Shown piece by piece: positions 35,481-49,600 of a stretch of 64,000 nt of DNA; within the stretch, counting starts at the first letter, position 1, and the number at the start of each line of letters is the position of its first letter. Below the pieces are notes generated by a model. The model was not told the DNA's origin. It did no database searches and saw nothing but the letters and a program-made list of their open reading frames with translations. Made by a program: the position numbers and the translations under genes. Origin of the DNA: Phoronis australis (lineage: Eukaryota; Phoronida; Phoronidae); contig NMRA01000362.1 of assembly GCA_002633005.1 (NCBI GenBank), positions 167,758 through 231,757 on the forward strand. Direction: 5' to 3'.

Positions 35481-35932
35481 GGGGTGCCTCCATTTGGGGC
35501 ACCTGCTTACTGTCTGCCTTATCTGTAAACGATGGTCTACTAGTAGCTGTGACAACCGACCTCTGAAGTGAGGTCCACTAGCTTGTCCTTCTCACTGATA
35601 AAAACATCAAAGTCGCACTGCTATAAGTACCTTTTGCTAATATAGGGACACCCTTCAGTTGTAGGCTGTTGATGTATTTAATTCCTTTCAACTCGAGCAA
35701 AATACTTCCGCAATCAAACTTTTTTCAAGCAATCCTTCATTAAGATACCCAAATCAGCTCCTGGCCATTTTAAACTGCTTGCCCCAGAGGATTTGATGTC
35801 ATATTTGGCAACTGAGCAAAGGACTGCTGAAAGAAAATTAGGTTTGCTTGCAGGAGTATTTGTTTGAGTTGGAAAGAATAAAAGACATTGACAGCCTCCT
35901 AAGGTGTCATGATCTAGGCGCAAAAAGTATGA

Positions 35933-36051
35933 CACTGGTCGGATATAGTGGTCCCTGATTTAGAGAACCAGTTTCATCCACTAAGTAATGGGCCCGTTAT
36001 TCAGTGACTGCATGGTTCACTAAATCTCAGGGACCAATATACCGACCAGTG
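35933..36051. repeat. 119-bp foldback element with ~39-bp arms
   Basis: CACTGGTCGGATATAGTGGT at 35933 and onward pairs with ACCAATATACCGACCAGTG ending at 36051. The arms continue inward through GTCCCTGATTTAG and CTAAATCTCAGGGAC. It looks like a palindromic MITE. I could not identify a target-site duplication. Confidence 0.72.
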
Positions 36052-36446
36052 CCAAAGGTATTTTTATTTATATTTATTGTTTAGTCTGTCATAATTCACC
36101 CTATGGGTTGGCCACGGTTTCTACTGCTAAGTAGAGACGGTGGCATTGTCTAGCAACCTGCTTTGCTAGGAAAACACAAATACATTGGCCTTGTTTTAGA
36201 AATGTCATAAAATATCGCATCCCCATATACTACTTAAATTCATCCAACTTTCTGCTCTCAGAGCACAGCAGTAAAACTTCGCTGGCATTGGAAAGTTCAA
36301 TACAATTAAAACACGAAAAAAATGGAATTATGGCAAAGCGGAAGCACCAATAAATAAACATGAGAAACCGATGTCGTGAAAACCAGTCCAGAAAACTAGC
36401 ACATAGTCCTGTATCCATCCCTGTGTTAAGTCTTGGAATAAATGTA

Positions 36447-36616
36447 TTTAACTGGCACCTTAGTCCAAAATATCCCTAACTTTAACTGGCACCTCAGTCC
36501 AAAATGTCCCTAACTTTAACTGGCACCTCAGTCCAAAATGTCTCTAACTTTAACTGGCACCTTAGTCCAAAATGTCCCTAACTTTAACTGGCACCTTAGT
36601 CCAAAATGTCCCTAAC
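36447..36616 (+). repeat. Minisatellite, five copies of a 34-bp unit
   Basis: Units begin at 36447, 36481, 36515, 36549 and 36583. Each reads TTTAACTGGCACC(T/T)(T/C)AGTCC followed by AAAATGTCCCTAAC with one or two changes. It ends about 400 bases before the Suv4-20 start codon and could lie in its promoter or a 5' untranslated intron. Confidence 0.95.
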
Positions 36617-37015
36617 TTGCTTAAGAAATGGCTAATCCCCCCTCCCTGTACTTTAAACTTGCTACATAGTCGACACGAGTAAACCAAACTTGACACTAAA
36701 AAATAATTACTTCAAACTCTTCACAGTCAAAGCCAAGTTGTGGAAAACACTGAAAGGTGTGTTGAAACGTTGTTTTCTCAGTCTTCTTGTATGTAACAAA
36801 CACTGCTTATAGACACAAATCATAAGCTACGTCTACAAACAATCTGGTCAACAAAAACAAGAAACGCTAAAGTGCCTCATGTAGAACGGAAGGGCATGTG
36901 CGTGCAATTTCTCTTCTAATTGAACAGGTTTTGATCAGTGAGTGATCAATATTCATGAAAAATAGAACTGTGCCGATTTCTATCCTTTCCTGTCTTCCCT
37001 TTCAGAGTCGCAGCC

Positions 37016-40000
37016 ATGGGTGTTGACAGTGGCGCTCGCCTTCAGTCCACTATAAACATGAGCCCTAAGGAGTTGTGTGAGAATGACGACCTGGCTACCA
37101 GCCTTGTACTAGATCCTTACCTCGGCTTCAGCACCCACAAAATGAATCCCAGGTATGTCTCTCGTTTTTGACCAATGGTACGATTATGTCTGTGCCTGTA
37201 GACAGTCTTTTGAGGGTGATTGTAGATTTGTGGCGACCAAAAGGAAGGTTAGGTAGTCTTGGAATTGATTTGAGTTTGTCAACATTACTAGATGACTGTT
37301 TGTTTTATGTTAAGAAATTGGACAAAAAGTGATACTATTATTGCCCGCAAATCAAAAACATTATACGTAGACTGTCTGACAGATTAATAAATATATTAAC
37401 AATAAATATCAAATGGATGATTACTGACCGATATCAGAATTACAAGAGACAATTCCTATGGTATAATAACATAGTATGATCTACTTTACAAAAACACAGA
37501 CAAACACTTATAAGAACAAAACACGAAAAGGCTTGAGTAATTAAAATTTGCGTTTTCTCTTCCAAATGTCGTTGTCTACTTTCCAAATTTTCTTAGGCAC
37601 CTTTTTCTCATACGCTTTAGTTTTGTGACTTGACCAACACACAGTTGATCTAGATTCCGATTTTGCTGTGGCTCCCCCTACCCATCATTTGGAAGAGCAC
37701 ACCCCAAGCACACTCAGTAACAAATTGCCGAGTGAGAGTTGTTGGACGTGAAGTAACTGGTCTTGCATAATTTGCAGATTTCGGCCCAACAAAGTAATGC
37801 ACGAGCAATGGAGGAGATCGGTGGTTGAGTTTAAGAAGTATCAAGACTACGAGAGGTGTTACAGGGCACTCATGTCGGGCGACTGGTCGAAAACATTCAT
37901 GCTCACCAAGTCTAAAGCGCAACAAGAAGTTATAAAGGAACACGTGAGCCTTTTTCATGTTTCGTAAGGGTGTGGAGCCATGTCAGCTGTCCGACTACAA
38001 TATAGTCTGTAAACCATTTGGCTGATGATTAGTCTCACGATTAGTCCCCACAACTCAGCAGGTGCTCTTTTAAATCCAAACTGCATTGTCCATGACTAGT
38101 GATCAGAAATCATTCCTTAACCTACTGGGACTTGCATCTGAATGGTGTTGAGTGTATTATGTGTCCAAAACGTGGCTCGTTACTCCACCCTTTATGTGTG
38201 ACAATACTTGTACTTGTAGATCGTAGGAACGGCTCACCTACATCATGCTCAGTCCGACTGGTCAAACTGTTGCTTGCAACCAAATATTATTATTTTGAGA
38301 CCGGATTTCCTGGAAGGCCCCATAAATTCCTCCCCCTCATGGCTCCTTGTTTACTTATAAAGTGATACTGTTTCTCTTGTTGTTAGAGTTAAGTATCTCT
38401 GGTATAACTAAAGGCTTCGTTCACAAGTGCATGTTTGTTACTTAACCCGAGAACTACTGTGATGAACTGGCAGGTACTTTAAGTTTGTTAACGAAATCTA
38501 AATATCCACTCTGCAAACTTGCAGTTTAAATTGATTTACATAACATTTCATTGTTTTCCAGATTTTCCGCTATATACGGATGTTTGACGCTGACGCCGGG
38601 TTCGAAGTGAAATCTTGTCATCGATACTCAATGGAGGGCCAAATTGGTGGAAAGATATGTGCCACAAGAAAACTGTACGTGGTTATTTTGGATAGCTTAG
38701 AGTTTGTTGCAGAACACTTTGTAAATACCATTTTATTCACAGAGTGACATAGCACTCCTATTGCAGTGTATATAATCACTATTTACAGTACTTTTACTTG
38801 TAATCTCACTGGCTCCATTCTTAAATCTTTCATACATCATTTTCATAAGGCAATTGCGATTTTTACTGGACCATAGAAGACAGGGGCGAATCCAGGTTTT
38901 TTAAAGGTTGGAGTCGGACCAAGAATTTTTTAAAAGGGGTGGCCAAGTCAACAATTTGAAAATTCTAGATTTGACAAGACACTAAAATCAGGGAAAAAGA
39001 AGTGTCTGGAACCCCTTGACCCCCTGGATTTGTCTACGGAAGATCATGTAAGTCTTGCGCTGCCAACCCAAAATCATATGTGTGTGACTTTAAGCCTTTT
39101 ATTTGCCACCTCACTAAAGACTTTTGTTTAATTTGAGAAAACAAAGTATTTTTGCAGCAATGTTGACGTTGGTATTACTCGCACAACTTTTATTTGCATT
39201 GCATGAAATGTTTTGCTTGTCTTCAACCTGCATCTCCTCTTCTCAATGGAGTGAGGGGAAAATGAGGGAAACCAATGTATTTTATGGACAGTCTAAACAA
39301 ATTTACGAAGTTACATGTGACATGAAAGCTTTCGATCAGGTGATAACTGGATTGTGATTAGTTATTCTCCTCTGCCATAACTTGTCGGGGCAATAAGCAC
39401 ACTGGGTCTCGCTCTCCTGAGGAGAAGTGTTTTTATACCTTCTGAGAGACCAGGAATGTTTTGGTTGAGGGGAAAGTTCCTGCCCCTTCCCCTTGGTCAC
39501 CTCTCCTTATCGGAAGGGTCTCAGATAGCCAAATCTAATATTTTGTGGAAGTGATTCTAGCCTTGGAGAAGACTTTGGGTCCTATGGGGGAAATCGCGCA
39601 TGATATTTGGCACCAAAATCAAGGCATCGAGGGCCGCGAAGTTGTTCATACACAAATGTAGTAATCGTGTTTGTTCTAATGTGCCAAAAACTAACGTGAT
39701 AGTGCTTTTTATGTTACAAGTGTCAACAGTGCAAACATCTGTGTTTAATTTCGCTTTAATTTTACTTGCACTACCAAGTAGCGGTAAATACAATCACATC
39801 ACATTACAACACACCCAGCTTCTCATGTATGGCCGCTTATGCTGTTTCATTCTACAAGTAATATTTTTCTCTAATCCTAGATACCCTTTCTAATCTTCAT
39901 TTTATGCCACACAGATGCAACGCTTGCAGTTGTACCAATTTCAATGTCCTAGTGGCATCACCTAAGAGCAAACCACTGCATGCGAGTCTACAATGCAAAC

Positions 40001-43000
40001 CCCACGATTTCATATTTGTACACAGTCTGTGATGCACAGGCATATAGTAGGGCACATGGTTGGACAATCTTACATGTTATATGAAAAAAATACAAGTAAA
40101 AACGAAAGCAGATCAGTTTATTTATATTTTTTAATTTTTATTCTCTCGTAAAGGTGATATGGTTACAGCAAATCTTGTTTATAATGAACATATCAGATAG
40201 GTCCCAGGAGGTACATTGTAATGAAGTTTCACTAGATTTAACATCTATTCAGTTCCCCCCTTCTTCCTGTAGACGAAAGGACGACAGTATCGTGAAGCTG
40301 GTTGGGTGTATAGCCGAGTTGAGTCCAGAGGAGGAGAGTAACATACTGCAATTTGGCGTCAACGACTTCAGTGTCATGTTTTCATGTCGGAAGAACTGTG
40401 CACAACTCTGGCTGGGACCCGCTGCATTCATCAACCATGACTGTCGGGCCAACTGTAAGGTGAGGGATGACGCGCTCTTAGTCAAGGAGGGAGTCTGTTT
40501 GAGATTCCTCGGTGGCATTGCAGGATCAGAGCAGTGCAGCTATTATTCCAGGATAGTATGGTAATTTTGTAGGTACCTTGGGATGAAAGCGAAGCGTTGA
40601 CTGGAATTGTGCCAAAAGTGTTGTTTTCATGTCAAAATTGTCTGCAACAATGCAAGTATTTTCTCCGGCAAATTTAAATGAAGGCAGATGAAAATTTTTG
40701 CATTGGAACACAATTGCCAGGTTTCAGAGTTCCATCAAATTTCACAGGGCTGCTTTAGGGAAAATTAATCTTTGGTTAACACACTCCTTTTTCCGTTAAA
40801 TTCCAAGCCAGACTGCTGTAAGCCAGTGTGGTATTTTTCGGCCTTTGCTCTTATGCTTATTGTATTCTGGTGACAAATAGACGTTATCAGTCCCACAGGT
40901 TTCTGACAATGCCATTTTCATGGCCTGCTGATAGGTACTTTCTCAGGATTGTGGATCCCATTGGGGCACAACAGATAAGCGGATTAACTAATTCCTGTAA
41001 AGAGATTCTTGCAAAGTTTCTGTCATTTTGAAATACATGCAAACGCAGGTACAATACAAGACAAAAGTATTCAGCTGTGATGACAGCTGGACAGAAGCCA
41101 AATTGATTGTCAGAGTAATCATCGCCAAGGTCACCTTTGAAACTGAGGTACAATGACCCCTAAGTTCAAAGAATTTGCCTTAACCGTAAAACTTGTTGTC
41201 AACGTGAAACTTTAATTGGCGCTCTCTAGCCAAAACATTTTTTTCAAGTAGCTAAGTGTGCAATTTGAAATAGAAAATTCACTGACATTAAAAATTTTTG
41301 CGCCAAAACTCTAGGACTGACCTTCCATACGAATGTCATCAAACTGTTCAAAGTTTTTCAACGGTTGAAAAACGTCAGAAAACTGCCACGAGACAATGTA
41401 TGCTGACGTCAAATGACTTGTTGTTGCAACTTCGAAATACTTTGATTTCGTGTGGAATTCTATGATTGGGTGGATCGAGTTTGTTCCTTGGCGCAGAATT
41501 CGTGTCTTATATTTGTTGCACAGTATGAGAGGCTGGGGTTGACTTTCGTCCTGGTAAGTGTCAGTTTCTAGAACTGGGTCATTCTTAAATGTACTGCAGA
41601 AGATGCTAATAAGACTCTGATGTACCCAGCTACAACTGGCAGAGGTGACAATCATAGCTCTGGTTGACTCTAAATTGTGAGTGAAACGGTCAAAATACGA
41701 GTTGAAAATTGCCCTCACTTGAACAGGCGCTGAGCAGACGTATGGTTTTATGCTGTCTTTTTTCTTTGTTTTACTTTTGTCACAGTTAATGAGCCTAAGT
41801 CCAGAAATACAAGTGTAGATATGCTGACACTTGTATTTTCTATTGGACATTTTCACTTGTGTCTAACCCTGTACAACCAACTCGACAAACTGCAATAAAG
41901 GGTAACTTCAAAACTGCGTCAACTAGTTTGCTTGTCATTGTTAGGCTATGTGTTTTTCATAGCAGGCATCTGATAATGCAGGTAACATTGCTGTTTCTAT
42001 TTCAGTTTGTGTCGACAGGACGCGACACTGCCTGCGTCAAAGTGCTGCGGGATATTGAGGTGGGGGAAGAGATCACGTGTTTCTATGGCGAGGATTTCTT
42101 TGGCGACGACAACCATCTGTGCGAGTGTCAAACCTGCGAAAGGTATTCATGCTTTTGGGTTTGCTGCATTTTACTAAGGCCTTTTACCGTAATAAATCTG
42201 GTCTCAGCTCATTCTATACTGAGATTAGAAGGAATTAATTGGCTTGAGATGAAATGATTGCTTATGGCAAGGGTGAATGAATTGCCTTAATGCGACTGAT
42301 TATTTTATGCATCAAGAATGGTCTAAAGCAATAATGAACTCTCCATTCTTCCCAAGTCCTGAATTCTTATCAAGGAAAGTTGCGACTTGTTTTGCAGTAA
42401 GTGGATTAAATAAAAAAAGTTACAGAGGGCGGCTTTGTAACAGCTTCAGTGTATGAATAAACACCTCAATGGGGTGAAAATGTCCACCCAGTGCCAAATC
42501 TCTCATTCTTAAAGTGCATCTTTGGAAACAGTGGAGACAGTGTGCCTTCCCACCAAAACGTGTCACAATAGAAAGCCATTGTTACAGTCTTTTTGTTCGC
42601 TCCACGAAATTACGTGTGTAAGGGTGACAGGTGCAATACTAACATCAAAGAGATTGAATATGGCGTTTTTCTCAAAAATCACAACAGTACTCATTTTGTC
42701 TTTGTCATGACTACCTCAGAAGCCCTGGTTTTCCACAATAACTCTTTGTGGTTCTGGGGAGGTACCAGTAGTTTGTCAGCGGATGACAGAACCAGCTTTT
42801 GTTGGAATCCCATAAACGAGGATTGGTATACTTTTAAAGAGGCTTGCATTTGCATTCATTATGCCTCCTTGTTGAATTCATCATCTCACTTGCTACCATC
42901 CTTTGATAAACTGTTCTGCTTATACCACTGTCTGTGTCCTTTGTTTAAGTGTTTGTAAGTGGTCCATTTGTAGACCCCATTGACATGTTTTAGACCAGCG

Positions 43001-46000
43001 TTTCATACAAACTGCGGGTGTCTTTGACTTGCAACTTCGTATTAGTAAAATGAGAATTCGTCTGCACCTTGAAAAGAGATTAATATTGATTTCCTTCAAA
43101 CAGTCTTTGATTTCTTAACCTAATGATGATGTTTAGTGCCAGGTCATAAGGCCAGTTCTTAGTTTCGCTTCAGTGAAAATTCTTAAGCCCTGTTTACGAC
43201 GTGGCTATCAACTTGTCATTTATGACTGATTGGAATATGTTGACAGGTCTTCCAATGCTCCTTTAAAGAAAACAGTTCAAAACAATATGGCGATTGAATT
43301 AAAGCATGCTTTGCTCCAATTTTCAATCAACTTAGGAGAAACATTGTATGACCTGCACACTGTCGTATGTGAAGTGAACACTAAGCCGTATTCAAGGTCT
43401 TTCATCTCTAGCAAGAAATATGTTGTTGTTCAGTGTGTTTGAACCCCCTTAACTGAAATGTTTTTTCTGATGCTGTATAGTACATTCAGATAATTTTTAC
43501 AATGACTTACTAGTTAATAGTGTTTTATATCTTTTAACACAGCCAATAATTTCTAGTCAGATTTCTGTTGGGAAGAATGTAACCCTGGACGGCATTTCGG
43601 TGGCCGTGGGTCATTAAAGCCTAACTTCATTGGAATTTTGTTAGTTTACATGTATTGGGCTAAACAGATAGTCTTAGCAAAGCCTTAGTAAAATAAGAAA
43701 ATGCGAGTTCATTCACGCAAATGTAAGCCTGTCAATTGAAGGGTGAAACTGCCTTTTCGTGCCATGTTGCCTCACTGCAAGATCCCAGCACAAATAACAA
43801 AAGGCCGATAACAGCTGTATTGAATAGGGGTCTGAATAGAACATCATTGCGTGCAGGTGTTATTCGCAGCTGTTTGAATATTAAAAGGTGATTCTCGGGG
43901 TGACATAGACAAAAGCAAGCAAATACGCATTACAGTTCGTTAGATTTGGCAATTTATGGCATTCGTGGGCTCAAAGGGATGCTCTAAAAACACTGTAGGA
44001 ACCAAGTTTCCAGATGTTACCGTTCAGAAATGGCTTTAACGTGGACTTGCGCTGAAATATGGAACGGAAACAATCCCAGAATTCAAGATTACCATCTCAC
44101 CAACAAGTCACATATTTCTAGAACAGGCGAGTAAGCTGCCAAGCATATTCATGAACAATGTGTTTTCACATGCTTAATTTTGTGGGGTCTTGAGAGATCT
44201 TACTTTTCTCGCATGAGTCTTGATCCACAGAATGCTCTCCTGGTATGGTGGCCTCTCATGGAAAAGCTAGAAAATGATAAGAAATAAATCACAGGCATTG
44301 AAAACTTGTGAAATGAAAAGAAGCTAAGAGCTTTTGGAAAACCCAAAGAGTACAGAATAAAATCTTCATTTTGCAGGTCACATCATGAGGTCATGCATTC
44401 AGTTTTGGATGGCAGCAATCTTTGGCATAGATTTCTATGCTGTCTTTTTTGTCGGAAAAATAACTCCAAGAAGATGACATTTATTTCCCAGAAAACTCAC
44501 GGACAATAGGAACGCAGAATACTGAGGGCGTTGGTTGAGAACAAAAATTGATTTGATTCTGTTTGATAGCGTATTAAAAATATACTTTATTATTTCAAGG
44601 CGTAAAACTGGTGCCTTCAGACCTTCCAACACCGATGTGCATTCACCGGCCAAAGGGTACCGATTGAGAGACACTGATGACCGGCTAAGTCGGACAAAGT
44701 GTTCATCTAAACACACGGAGAAAGATAACCACTTCACTGGACCAAACCACGGTGGGTGTCGGTAAAGATGCTTCCAGTTCTGAATCATTTAAAAGTAAAC
44801 TGAACCGTGTTTTTAATCTGTCGAAAGGTATTAGCTGCGACTTTGAATTAATCGGGTCATCCTGGATTACACAATGACACTCGGATGCGGCAATTTGTCG
44901 AGTACTTATGTAGCCATTTATTTTCATGCCATTGTAGCCATTCATTTTCATGCCATTGAAGGCCACAATGATCTTTGTTGTTGTTGCATTACTTACATGC
45001 TTTCTCGGCTTTATTATTCTATTCGTCGTTCCAATGCCAACAAAGTATTATGCTGTACTGTGGGCTACAACTCCGGCGAGATCAAGTTTGTTCAAACTTG
45101 ACAACTATCTGTGAATGCAGGATTTAAGTGTTTGCCTTCCTGACATCAAGAAAGAAAATCCGGAGCATGTGTATGAAGCAAGTTTGCCTGGTTTATTTTG
45201 AACCTTGCGGAATCACCTTTCTCCCTGTGTCATCTGGGGCGGCAATAGTAATGCACTTTTAAAATAACTCTCGTCAACTCTTAAAAAGTTTGAAAGCTAC
45301 GCAATAGGAAACATTCTATATTTAAGTCTTGAGTGTTATTAAAGCTATTCAAGCACAAAAACATCTTGCTTTACCCGATTGGTGTGAACGGTGGGACAAG
45401 TTGACAGTGATGAAACACAATTTCTTTTATTCACATTTGTTCTTGAGTTGAAAGTCCCAGCACATTCCAAGTGGCAATGAGGTAGCGTCAGGGTAGCAAG
45501 TTATTTATGAAAATGCTGGAAAATATTCAACGGCTCTGCGTCAAACCCATACTAGAATTGAGAACGCTGTCCAACAACTACCCTATCGCCATCTAGTGAC
45601 ATTGTGTAATTCACTATGTTGCTGAAAAATGGCTGCATGCACGATGGATGTGGTAAATGACAGACCATATGGAATGACAGAATGAATTTCTGAGACAAAG
45701 GATGGATAATACTGCACATTGCCATCATCTCTCTGGCTCGTGTCTGCCATCCACAGCTGTATCTCCTGAACCCCGTCCAGGATCTTAGTGAAATTTGTTA
45801 TCAGGAAAGATTTTTTTTGGATTTGCACTTCAAGTTTGTGTTTCGTCAGCATCCCCATTTGATTATGCATTTCTCGGAATTTTCATGCCTTCTCAAAATG
45901 CTTTGAACAACAAGATCCTGGTTGAATTTACAGTGGAAATGGTGAGTTTGCTTTATGAATGCTTTTGAGATGTATTTTTTAATGGTTTCAGACAACTGGG

Positions 46001-46677
46001 ACCACAGATCCAATAACATCGAGAGACACGCCCATCTTTTGACGTCACAGGAGCTGAAGCGCCGGGGGATCACTCGTTACGACGCCGAACTATTGCTTGC
46101 TCAAGGCTTTCGACTACCCGAACCTAAGCTAGTATTAGAGCCTGTGAATGTGAGTTTTCCACGAACTAAGCGAACAAGGTCAAACAGTGACTCCGAAAAA
46201 CAAAATGGACGAGGGAACAAAGTAAGTGATGGTGGCTCGTGTAGTAAATCAGCGACATCGAACGGAGAGGCAATGTTGAATGGTCATGTGACTGTTCCGT
46301 GTAGCCGGGCAAGTGCAAATGGAGCGAGCGACGCTCACGAATCTCTGCAATTGGCAACTGGGAAAAAAATTCCGAAGCTGAAGATCCGGGTGAAACGAGC
46401 GGTTGTTATCGCGCCGGATGCAGAGCCCAACAGCCAGCCAGTCTCGCCGAGGCTGCATCGCATGCAGGAACCAGTGTATGAGATTTTAACTGATAACTTG
46501 AGCTCAGAGGAAGATGCCCTCTTGGAGTCACCTCACAGTCCCAAGAGGACGGGGCGACTCACTAAGTTCTGTAATGTTAAAAGTGAGGAGACTAGACCAA
46601 GAAGAGTGAAGTTAAAGTTTGATGGTAACTCGTTGGACATACATATTCCTCCACTTAAGAGAAAGAAGGTCGTGTAA
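37016..46677 (+). CDS. KMT5B: Suv4-20 histone H4K20 methyltransferase, complete
   Basis: Seven exons join in consistent phase: 37016-37152, 37778-37943, 38562-38674, 40273-40459, 42006-42142, 44600-44751 and 45992-46677, giving 525 aa. The enzyme adds the second and third methyl groups to H4 Lys20 on chromatin, using monomethyl substrate and SAM. The N-terminal block has [20 protein letters not shown] and THKMN, the hallmark of this family. The SET domain has [19 protein letters not shown], the NHDC SAM-binding motif (residues 193-196), [13 protein letters not shown] and the post-SET zinc cysteines CECQTC (240-245). The last exon is a Lys/Ser-rich tail. The protein is shorter than human KMT5B (885 aa) and close to KMT5C, as expected for a single invertebrate orthologue before the vertebrate duplication. 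The ATG has a strong Kozak context and follows an acceptor (TTTCAG, 37000-37005), so a 5' untranslated exon lies upstream. ATTAAA at 46901 may be the poly(A) signal. Confidence 0.95.
41311..41856 (-). CDS. Unassigned 181-codon antisense ORF inside Suv4-20 intron 4
   Basis: This minus-strand frame runs ATG to stop for 181 codons, entirely within the intron 40460-42005. The composition is ordinary for protein (mixed Ser, Thr, Ile, Phe, several Cys), with no domain I recognise. Length alone in AT-rich DNA makes chance unlikely but possible. It could be a nested gene, an exon of one, or a retrocopy relic. Confidence 0.3.
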   Translation of the reverse strand: MKMSNRKYKCQHIYTCISGLRLINCDKSKTKKKDSIKPYVCSAPVQVRAIFNSYFDRFTHNLESTRAMIVTSASCSWVHQSLISIFCSTFKNDPVLETDTYQDESQPQPLILCNKYKTRILRQGTNSIHPIIEFHTKSKYFEVATTSHLTSAYIVSWQFSDVFQPLKNFEQFDDIRMEGQS

Positions 46678-49600
46678 TGTAGTTTGTTCTAGTTTTTCCT
46701 TACTGTGAACAGTATTCATGCTCCAATCACGTCAAAAACCTCCCTCATGTCTCCTATTCTAGTATGCACATGCTCTCTCTGTTTAAAATCACGGACCAGA
46801 AACTCAATCGTTGCCGAAATTTGCGTGCCACTTGACATTTCTCTTTTTTTTTGCTAAATCAAAGTTATTTCTTTAATCGCACCGTAGATTGAAATTTGTA
46901 ATTAAATCCCTATGCAAGGTTCTGTTGTTTTTAAGGTAATATAGATCGAGTGGTTTGCTGTCAGTTTTTAAGGGAGCTGGTTGATTTTGTTTTGATTTTG
47001 GTGTTCTCTGTAGGTTTAACTTAATGGTAATTCAAAGTGGGTGTACTAAAGTGGCTGTAAGCCTCTTTTCTGTCAGAAAATAATGATTTAGGACCAGGGC
47101 TTCATCCAGGATTTCAACAATAGGGTGTCCAAAATGGGTTTCCCAATTTCTCACGGCGTCCATGATCACTAACCCATGATGGCATTTTTTACGATTCCAA
47201 GTTAAATCGCTGTTATAGTGTGGTATTTCACTGTGGAGATAGATTCTGTAATAATAGGCTTTTTTGTATATTACATAATCGTATTTTTTTTATTCTGGAT
47301 AGTCCAATGAACTCCCAGTGCTGCTGATACTAAGTTAAACAATACACTCCTGGAAAGAACTGACAACTCGTTATTGCTTGAGATCAATTCAGTGTGTCAT
47401 CTTGTCTTGGCAGATTGTGTTATGCACGAGGTGTTGTCTCGAGCGCTAATTAGTTTTTGGATCTTCCCTAGCCAGAAATGACTTCTCATCAAGTAAGGAA
47501 CGTATTGAGACCAGTTTTGTAGTGGAAAGTGGTCTAAATTTGGTGATCTTTCAGTGACAGCTGAAAGGAGGCTTACTGCAACTTTGATTGTTAAATCCAG
47601 TTACATGTTACAGTTGATTTGTGCAGCTGCATTTGTCGGTTGTCTGTTGCACACCTATAACGGGCCTTGTATCATGACCCACGGTCAGACTATGGCCAAA
47701 CAGGAAATGAGGATTTTACTTCTCCATTTCCATAATTTAAGAATAGTCAGTTTCTGCATTGATCGCACATTACATCGAGTCGCATGTTGTACTCGATTAT
47801 TCTATAATGTCTCTTGTTATGTCTATTTGTTGCCTGCCGTCAAGTTATACATTTCCATTGTTGTTTTCCTTGTCAATTATTTCCGAGCTTTCACCATTCT
47901 ACAGAGGAAGAACTTTTCTTTCATGGCATAATGTAGCTCCAGATATGAACTTGTGGAAGTAGTTAGATGTCCAAGTGATGCTTGGAGGTTTCCTGTCCAT
48001 CTGTTCTATTCTTATGGATTGTCAGTTTTTAATGATAACAGTTGTGAAAAAAGTTACTTCAAACATTATTGTCACACATTAGGCTATGTTGTTGACCAAT
48101 GTGGTTTCTTTTGTACCGCTAGCTAGCTGCGTGGGAACCATAGGCGTCTATGGTAGGAACGTTAAAACAAAAGAGCTTAGCCTCATCCTTGTAAAATACC
48201 GTGTTGGTATTATACGACCCCAGTCCATCGGTTTACATTAGCCAGACAACTGTGTGTGTGTGTGACTTAACCTTAAAGCAATAGATCTTTACTTCAGTAC
48301 CAGGTATACAACTACAGTACATGTACTTGCGTCGTTTTACCTGTGCTTCTGACCAATGACCTAAATTTAGTTCATTGATTTGACCTAACGTAACTCATTT
48401 GGACATTTGTTGCTCTGTGATTTGTGACGGTTTGATCTCAAAGTAAAATTTCCAATCATGACTTGCTGTGTTTTGTTATTTTGCTCCGCATCGCGTATTG
48501 GTTGGACAGTGTCGCTTACAGTTTCACTGCAGAACACAGCGTGGCGGAGGAGTGGAATATCCCTTTGTCAAATCTGTCTTGGAAAAGAACTTTTATGTTG
48601 GAATTAGTTTTTATGCACGCCATATCTTGGTTGCCGAAGACTAATAATTCTTCGTTAAAGTTAATATGCGATGTCAATGCGCTAACTTATATCAACTTAA
48701 TGAACGTAACTTGAAATGTATCGTTTGCGATTTGTACAGTACATGTATTCTCCATTCAGATACCCGGCGCAGAACGCATTTTTAATATAAGCTCCGTGTG
48801 TTAGAGCGATATTAACTCGGCAAACATCAATTCCTAAAAAATCAGACGAATTCGTCGCTGATGTCCGACTCTGTTGCGACAAAAATCTGCGTGACGAATG
48901 TGCCGGTAATCTATTGTCGAAAAAATCATTAGGGGTGCTACACCGTCTACGAATTTAGCTTCGCTTGTTGGATGGAGAACACTTCGATAACTGTTCATTC
49001 AGCTCTTATATAGTTATATAAGTAAGGAAAGCTTACTTGTTAATTAATAAGCTGCGATATTTGAACCTTGTCATCAGAACCAACTATTGTTTGGCGACAT
49101 TCAATTCACCGTATTGTTCGGTGATGAACAAGTTACATTGTTCGAATGCACTGATCAATTTTGAATGTTTGGCATCGTTTGGAGAGAAGTCAGAAATCGA
49201 TCACTTCGATAAAGCGTTATTGAAGAGAGCGTTGGCCGACTGATGAGCTGTTCGCAGAACGTGTATAGGGAGATCTATTGAAAATTGAATAAGTTCAAAA
49301 TATAGCAACAAACTTTGCAGGGAATCTTTTGGAATCATTTTGGTTCGCAACGATGTTTCGGCAATCTTATGCTGTAATTCATTAAGTTAAAAACTGCACT
49401 TTGCCATTTTTAGGTAAATGAAATGAAAATCAAATTACATTCATATAATCGGTCTCGTAATGTTGTTATTTCCTTTACAAACAAAAGCGCCATCCGAGTG
49501 TCTCGGAAAAACGCATCAGAGTTTGTTGGGGTTGGCCAACCCTAAAATTGAAAAATCGAAAATAGTGCACGAATGCTAATGGAAATAGATTCTTATCACG

